A DNA stretch of 9,919 bases. Origin: Omnitrophica WOR_2 bacterium RIFCSPHIGHO2_01_FULL_52_10 (GTDB lineage: Bacteria > Omnitrophota > Gorgyraeia > Zapsychrales > Zapsychraceae). The notes beneath the pieces are model-generated. The model made no database searches and was not told where the DNA came from. It was given only the letters and a program-made list of their open reading frames with translations. The DNA lies in assembly GCA_001805565.1 (NCBI GenBank), contig MHGM01000021.1, positions 1-9,919 of the forward strand, in the 5' to 3' direction. Below are positions 7,083 to 9,919 of the stretch, one piece after another (the first letter of the stretch is position 1; each line of letters starts with the position of its first letter). Position numbers and translations under genes: made by a program.

Positions 7083-8374
7083 GCGACACACACCTGGTTG
7101 CGGCCCTTTTCCTTCGCCTGATAAAGTGCCAAGTCCGCTTTATGGATCAATTCCTTCGGGTTGATCGCGTCTTTCGGGAACGAAGCCACTCCGATGGAAA
7201 CGGTTACCCTGGTTTTCTCCCGGCGCAGAACGATAGTTTGTTCCGCGACTTTTTTGCGCAATGCCTCGGCCAATTCGACGGCTTTTACCTTTGGGCAATC
7301 CGGCATCAGGACGCAAAATTCCTCGCCGCCGTAACGGCAGACAAGATCGCCCGGCTGGCGGAAAAAATCGGTCAGGATCATCGCCACCGCGCGCAAAACG
7401 ATATCTCCGGCCACGTGTCCGAATTTGTCGTTGTATTGCTTGAACTTATCCAAATCAAACATAAGAAACGACATCTCGCCCTTGCGGTGCATCTGCCGGC
7501 TGACCTCAATGGATAAACGTTCGAGCAGATAACGCCGCAAATAAAGACCGGTCAGGCTGTCCTTGATGGCCAGTTGCTCCAAACGTTCGTACAATTGCGC
7601 GTTCTCGATGGCGACGGCTCCCACGTCGGCAATGGTGGTCAAAAACCGCAGATCTTCGGTGGTAAAATTCTTCTCGTGAGGGCTGTCCATGCGCAGGATC
7701 CCCAGGGCCTTCTTGCCGACCATCAAAGGCGCGCTCATCAAAGAACGGACCGGCCTTGTTTCTTCCCCCGCCATTTTTTCTTCATCGAAACGATAATCTC
7801 TTTTGGTATCTTCAATCAATAACGGCTGCATGGCGCGCATGACCGACTGATCGTAAAGATCCCCCTTCTTCGATTTGATGTTGACGCGCATTGCGCCTTT
7901 ATGCGAAGAAAAAATGCCCAACTCTCCAGTCTGGGGATGGAACAAATAGAGGATCATTGTCCGCTCTTTTTCCCCGAAAAATTTGTTGACCTCCTCGGAA
8001 AGAGCCGTTGAGGTGTCATCCAGGGAAAGGCACTGGCTCAACCGTTCGGTCAGCACCCTCAATTCGCCGTAAAGAGCGATCTTATTGCGCAGGGATCCGA
8101 TGAACGATTTTTCTTCCTTGATCTCGGCCTCGACGAGATTCCGTTTCTCTTCAAGATTCTGGCTCTGTAGGACGATCTCCGCTTGTTTCTTGTTTAATCT
8201 CAAATAAATTGGAAACAAATAAAGCAGGATGGCGGCCAACCCAACGGCAAGAAAGATAAAAAACGTAGTTTCGTAAAAAATCGCGAAAACAAAAAAAACA
8301 ACAAGGATGAGTATTAAGGCGGTGGCGAGGAAGAAGTAAAAATTATATGATGGTTTTTTCGGTTTCTCGGTCAA
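7079..8374 (-). CDS. Membrane-anchored GAF-GGDEF diguanylate cyclase (I-site degenerate)
   Basis: 431-aa inner-membrane protein with two transmembrane segments (about 13-33 and 37-58) separated by a very short loop, a charged coiled-coil linker (about 60-110), a GAF-type sensor (about 108-262, with SLMSAPLMVGKKALGILRMD at 211-230), and a C-terminal GGDEF domain (about 268-429). Active-site features include DSLTGLYLRRY (272-282), MFDLDKFKQYND (305-316), GGEEF (349-353) and VSIGVASFP (392-400), so it should synthesise c-di-GMP. At the position of the inhibitory RxxD motif it reads QPGD (340-343), with an Arg one residue too early, so product inhibition may be altered. The start is TTG 8374-8372, supported by AAGGTG at 8382-8387, and overlaps the ABC ATPase by 32 nt. 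No ATG is available before the first transmembrane segment. It ends in an ATGA overlap with the next cyclase. Confidence 0.91.
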   Translation of the reverse strand: MTEKPKKPSYNFYFFLATALILILVVFFVFAIFYETTFFIFLAVGLAAILLYLFPIYLRLNKKQAEIVLQSQNLEEKRNLVEAEIKEEKSFIGSLRNKIALYGELRVLTERLSQCLSLDDTSTALSEEVNKFFGEKERTMILYLFHPQTGELGIFSSHKGAMRVNIKSKKGDLYDQSVMRAMQPLLIEDTKRDYRFDEEKMAGEETRPVRSLMSAPLMVGKKALGILRMDSPHEKNFTTEDLRFLTTIADVGAVAIENAQLYERLEQLAIKDSLTGLYLRRYLLERLSIEVSRQMHRKGEMSFLMFDLDKFKQYNDKFGHVAGDIVLRAVAMILTDFFRQPGDLVCRYGGEEFCVLMPDCPKVKAVELAEALRKKVAEQTIVLRREKTRVTVSIGVASFPKDAINPKELIHKADLALYQAKEKGRNQVCVA

Positions 8375-9446
8375 AAAAGTGCACCTTGCTCATGTCAAGC
8401 ACAAGATCCATGTCCCGGTTGACTTCCGGTCTATTATGAGCACCAACGCGCGCGATGAACGTATTTTTCCCGGAATTGAGATATAAATAGACTTCCGACC
8501 CCAATGGCTCAACGACCTCGCAGGCGGCACGGATAGTATTTTCCGGGGAGGCCTGGGAAACAAAGAGCTTATCATAAATGTCCTCCGCGCGAATACCGAA
8601 GATGACCTCTTTGCCTTCGTACGCGGCCAGGACTCCGTACATATCCTCGACTAATTTGACCTGGAATTTCCCTTCATCGAAATAAAGTTTGCGTTCCTTT
8701 TTGAGGATACGCCCCTGCATCAAATTGATAGGCGGCGAACCGATAAAGCCGGCCACGAATTTATTGGCCGGTTTGTCGTAAATGGTCATGGGGTCCGCGC
8801 ACTGCTGCACTTTTCCGTCTTTCATGACGACGATCTTGTCACCGAGCGTCATGGCCTCGGTCTGGTCATGGGTCACGTAAACAAAGGTCGTCTGTAAACG
8901 CAAACGTAGTTTGTGGATCTCGGTGCGCATCTGAACGCGCAGTTTGGCGTCAAGGTTGCTTAAAGGTTCATCGAATAAAAACGCTTGCGGTTTACGCACG
9001 ATGGCGCGGCCCAGGGCCACGCGCTGGCGTTCGCCGCCGGAGAGTTGCCGCGGACGGCGTTCCAGCAAATGCTTGATCCCTAAAATTTCGGTGGCCTCCT
9101 GAACACGGCGAACGATCTCATGTTTGGGGTATTTACGAAGCCTTAGCCCGAAAGACATATTCTCGAAAACACTCATGTGAGGATACAGGGCGTAATTCTG
9201 GAAGACCATCGCGATATCGCGATCTTTGGCCGGGACATCGTTAACCAGACGGTTGCCGATCCATATCTTGCCGCTGCTGATCTCTTCCAGGCCCGCGATC
9301 ATCCGCAACGTCGTGGATTTTCCACAGCCGGAAGGCCCAACGAGGACCATAAATTCCTTGTTCTCAATGCCTAGATTGACATTGTCGACGGCCTTAACGC
9401 CGCCCTTATAAACCTTGGTGACATCCCGAACGCTGATCTGGGCCAT
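8343..9446 (-). CDS. ugpC: ABC transporter ATP-binding subunit, UgpC/MsmX/MalK type (CUT1 sugar importer family), no partner genes nearby
   Basis: 367-aa peripheral ATPase that in this family energises uptake of oligosaccharides or glycerol-3-phosphate. Motifs in order: aromatic A-loop Tyr13, Walker A GPSGCGKS (37-44), Q-loop Gln83 in VFQNYALYPHMSV, ABC signature LSGGERQRVALGRA (135-148), Walker B AFLFDE (155-160), D-loop SNLD (163-166), and switch His193 in THDQTEAM. A C-terminal TOBE/MalK-like regulatory domain follows from about 237 to the end, starting near GSPPINLMQG. Length is normal for the family. ATG 9446-9444 is fixed upstream by an in-frame TAA at 9455-9453, but no Shine-Dalgarno is visible in front of it. 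The symbol marks the family only; one such ATPase often serves several permeases (as MsmX does), which would fit its orphan position. It overlaps the GGDEF gene downstream by 32 nt. Confidence 0.93.
   Translation of the reverse strand: MAQISVRDVTKVYKGGVKAVDNVNLGIENKEFMVLVGPSGCGKSTTLRMIAGLEEISSGKIWIGNRLVNDVPAKDRDIAMVFQNYALYPHMSVFENMSFGLRLRKYPKHEIVRRVQEATEILGIKHLLERRPRQLSGGERQRVALGRAIVRKPQAFLFDEPLSNLDAKLRVQMRTEIHKLRLRLQTTFVYVTHDQTEAMTLGDKIVVMKDGKVQQCADPMTIYDKPANKFVAGFIGSPPINLMQGRILKKERKLYFDEGKFQVKLVEDMYGVLAAYEGKEVIFGIRAEDIYDKLFVSQASPENTIRAACEVVEPLGSEVYLYLNSGKNTFIARVGAHNRPEVNRDMDLVLDMSKVHFFDRETEKTII
8382..8387 (-). promoter_or_regulatory. Shine-Dalgarno supporting the TTG start of the GAF-GGDEF gene
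   Basis: AAGGTG lies 7 nt upstream of TTG 8374-8372, inside the coding region of the ABC ATPase. It decides the start of a gene that has no ATG near its N-terminus. Confidence 0.55.
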
Positions 9447-9468
9447 ATTGTTTTAAATAATCAAGATG

Positions 9469-9547
9469 CAAGAAACAATAACCAAAAAAAAATATTTGAT
9501 TACATTTGAAACTTGTTATTTGGTTATTATTTGGTGATTGTTTCTTG
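9469..9547. repeat. Imperfect 18-bp inverted repeat with 43-bp spacer in the leader of the ABC-GGDEF unit
   Basis: CAAGAAACAATAACCAAA at 9469-9486 is the reverse complement of 9530-9547 (TTTGGTGATTGTTTCTTG) except for one base at 9536, so 17 of 18 positions pair. The spacer is AT-rich and contains a run of nine A (9484-9492). Read as RNA from the minus strand, the arms could form a long stem about 22 nt before the ATG of the ABC ATPase gene. As DNA it could be a pair of protein-binding sites. Confidence 0.7.
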
Positions 9548-9553
9548 GTTATT
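9520..9553. repeat. Three direct copies of TTGGTKATT
   Basis: TTGGTTATT occurs at 9520-9528 and 9545-9553, and TTGGTGATT at 9531-9539, on the plus strand. A single inverted copy (AATAACCAA, 9477-9485) lies on the other side of the spacer. The copies are spaced 11 and 14 bp apart. They overlap the right arm of the inverted repeat and fall just downstream of the predicted start of transcription on the minus strand. Confidence 0.65.
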
Positions 9554-9566
9554 AAATTGAGTGTTC

Positions 9567-9595
9567 ATTCTATAAAAAAAAGGCCGAAAATGCAA
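9567..9595 (-). promoter_or_regulatory. Candidate promoter for the ABC-GGDEF-GGDEF unit
   Basis: On the minus strand TTGCAT (9595-9590) and TAGAAT (9572-9567) are 17 nt apart and match the sigma70 boxes at 3 of 6 and 5 of 6 positions. The spacer contains a T8 run. The start would be near 9560, giving a leader of roughly 114 nt that contains the whole repeat array. The region is AT-rich, so chance matches are likely; the -35 box is weak. Confidence 0.4.
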
Positions 9596-9608
9596 TGAAT
9601 TTTGATTC

Positions 9609-9634
9609 CTCCTAACGCCCGAAGGGCGAAGGAG
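9609..9634. repeat. Strong GC-rich hairpin just after accD
   Basis: The plus-strand sequence forms two stacked 5-bp stems, CTCCT/AGGAG and CGCCC/GGGCG, with a GAA loop and a small AA/A internal bulge. It begins 5 nt beyond the accD stop codon. The reverse strand forms the same stem with a TTC loop. No U-tract follows directly on either strand (the nearest T8 in the accD direction, at 9574-9581, is about 27 nt further), so it is not a classical intrinsic terminator. It may be a processing or mRNA-stabilising hairpin, or a copy of a dispersed palindromic element. Confidence 0.6.
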
Positions 9635-9639
9635 TACCG

Positions 9640-9919
9640 CTATTTATTATTCATCTGTGTGTATTCAATGATCTGGCCGGCCACATCCCGGCTGTCTTTG
9701 CGCTTGACGATCATGTCAATGAGGCCGTGCGCCAGCAGGAATTCGGAGCGCTGAAACCCTTCGGGCAGTTTTTGGCGGATCGTCTGTTCAATGACCCGCG
9801 GGCCGGTGAACCCGATCAAGGCCTTGGGTTCGGCGATGATGACATCTCCTATACCCGCGAAAGAAGCCATAATGCCCGCCATCGTGGGATTGGTGAGAAA
9901 AGAGATATGAAGCAATCCG
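9640..9919 (-). CDS. accD: Acetyl-CoA carboxylase carboxyltransferase subunit beta, AccD (C-terminal 92 residues, cut by window edge)
   Basis: The open frame enters at the window edge and ends with TAG at 9642-9640. The visible part contains the AccD core [20 protein letters not shown], then [19 protein letters not shown] and [21 protein letters not shown]. These are hallmark AccD stretches of the crotonase-fold carboxyltransferase that, with AccA, moves the carboxyl group from carboxybiotin to acetyl-CoA in the first step of fatty-acid synthesis. The N-terminal zinc ribbon and CoA-site half are outside the window. The segment where E. coli AccD has PTMGGVSASFA reads [11 protein letters not shown] here, one Gly of the Gly-Gly pair being Ala. 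The tail after the conserved core is short (about 23 residues). It lies 193 bp before the ABC ATPase gene and is separated from it by a hairpin, so it probably belongs to a different unit. Confidence 0.95.
   Translation of the reverse strand, partial: GLLHISFLTNPTMAGIMASFAGIGDVIIAEPKALIGFTGPRVIEQTIRQKLPEGFQRSEFLLAHGLIDMIVKRKDSRDVAGQIIEYTQMNNK

Noticed and set aside
9573..9582. T8 run on the minus strand as part of an intrinsic terminator for accD
   Set aside because: No GC stem directly precedes it; the strong hairpin is about 27 nt away. It was therefore treated as the spacer of a candidate promoter.
9447..9639. Known riboswitch or small protein gene in the 193-bp gap
   Set aside because: No riboswitch core that I recognise and no credible open frame with a ribosome site; only the repeats, hairpin and candidate promoter listed.

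Overview
The window looks like a chromosomal stretch of a Gram-negative (diderm) bacterium. All ten protein genes lie on the minus strand, so gene order is read from high to low coordinates. LptD, the outer-membrane LPS translocon, is present, so an LPS-type outer membrane is expected. The protein style (Lys-rich, LptD next to nucleotide-sugar enzymes and GGDEF proteins) would fit an uncultured lineage such as Omnitrophota. That placement is an impression from protein sequence only and was not tested. No phage, transposon, CRISPR, tRNA or rRNA signal is visible.

Layout in direction of transcription: (1) the last 92 codons of accD (9640-9919), ending in a strong hairpin. (2) A 193-bp AT-rich intergenic region with a candidate promoter and an unusual set of direct and inverted repeats. 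(3) A three-gene unit: an orphan UgpC/MalK-type ABC ATPase, then two different membrane-anchored diguanylate cyclases (GGEEF), with 32-nt and 4-nt overlaps. (4) A 70-bp gap with a good sigma70-like promoter. (5) A five-gene unit: ROK sugar kinase, lptD, UDP-glucose 6-dehydrogenase, a WbpA-type UDP-HexNAc 6-dehydrogenase, and the start of a UDP-glucuronate decarboxylase-like SDR cut by the window edge at base 1. The first four junctions of this unit are an 11-nt overlap or gaps of 2, 4 and 25 nt.

How the genes may work together (inference): the second unit would phosphorylate a hexose (ROK), oxidise UDP-Glc to UDP-GlcA (Ugd), decarboxylate it to UDP-xylose (Uxs-like), make a UDP-N-acetylhexosaminuronic acid (WbpA-like), and insert the finished lipopolysaccharide at the surface (LptD). 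It therefore reads as an envelope-glycan supply and export operon. The unit directly upstream adds two c-di-GMP synthases, one with a canonical product-inhibition site and one without, translationally linked to a sugar-type ABC ATPase. No transporter permease or binding protein is visible in the window.

The individual gene families are well known. The less ordinary parts are the repeat array in front of the ABC ATPase, the tight ABC-GGDEF-GGDEF wiring, a short tandem repeat in the LptD linker, and the absence of C-terminal cysteines in LptD.
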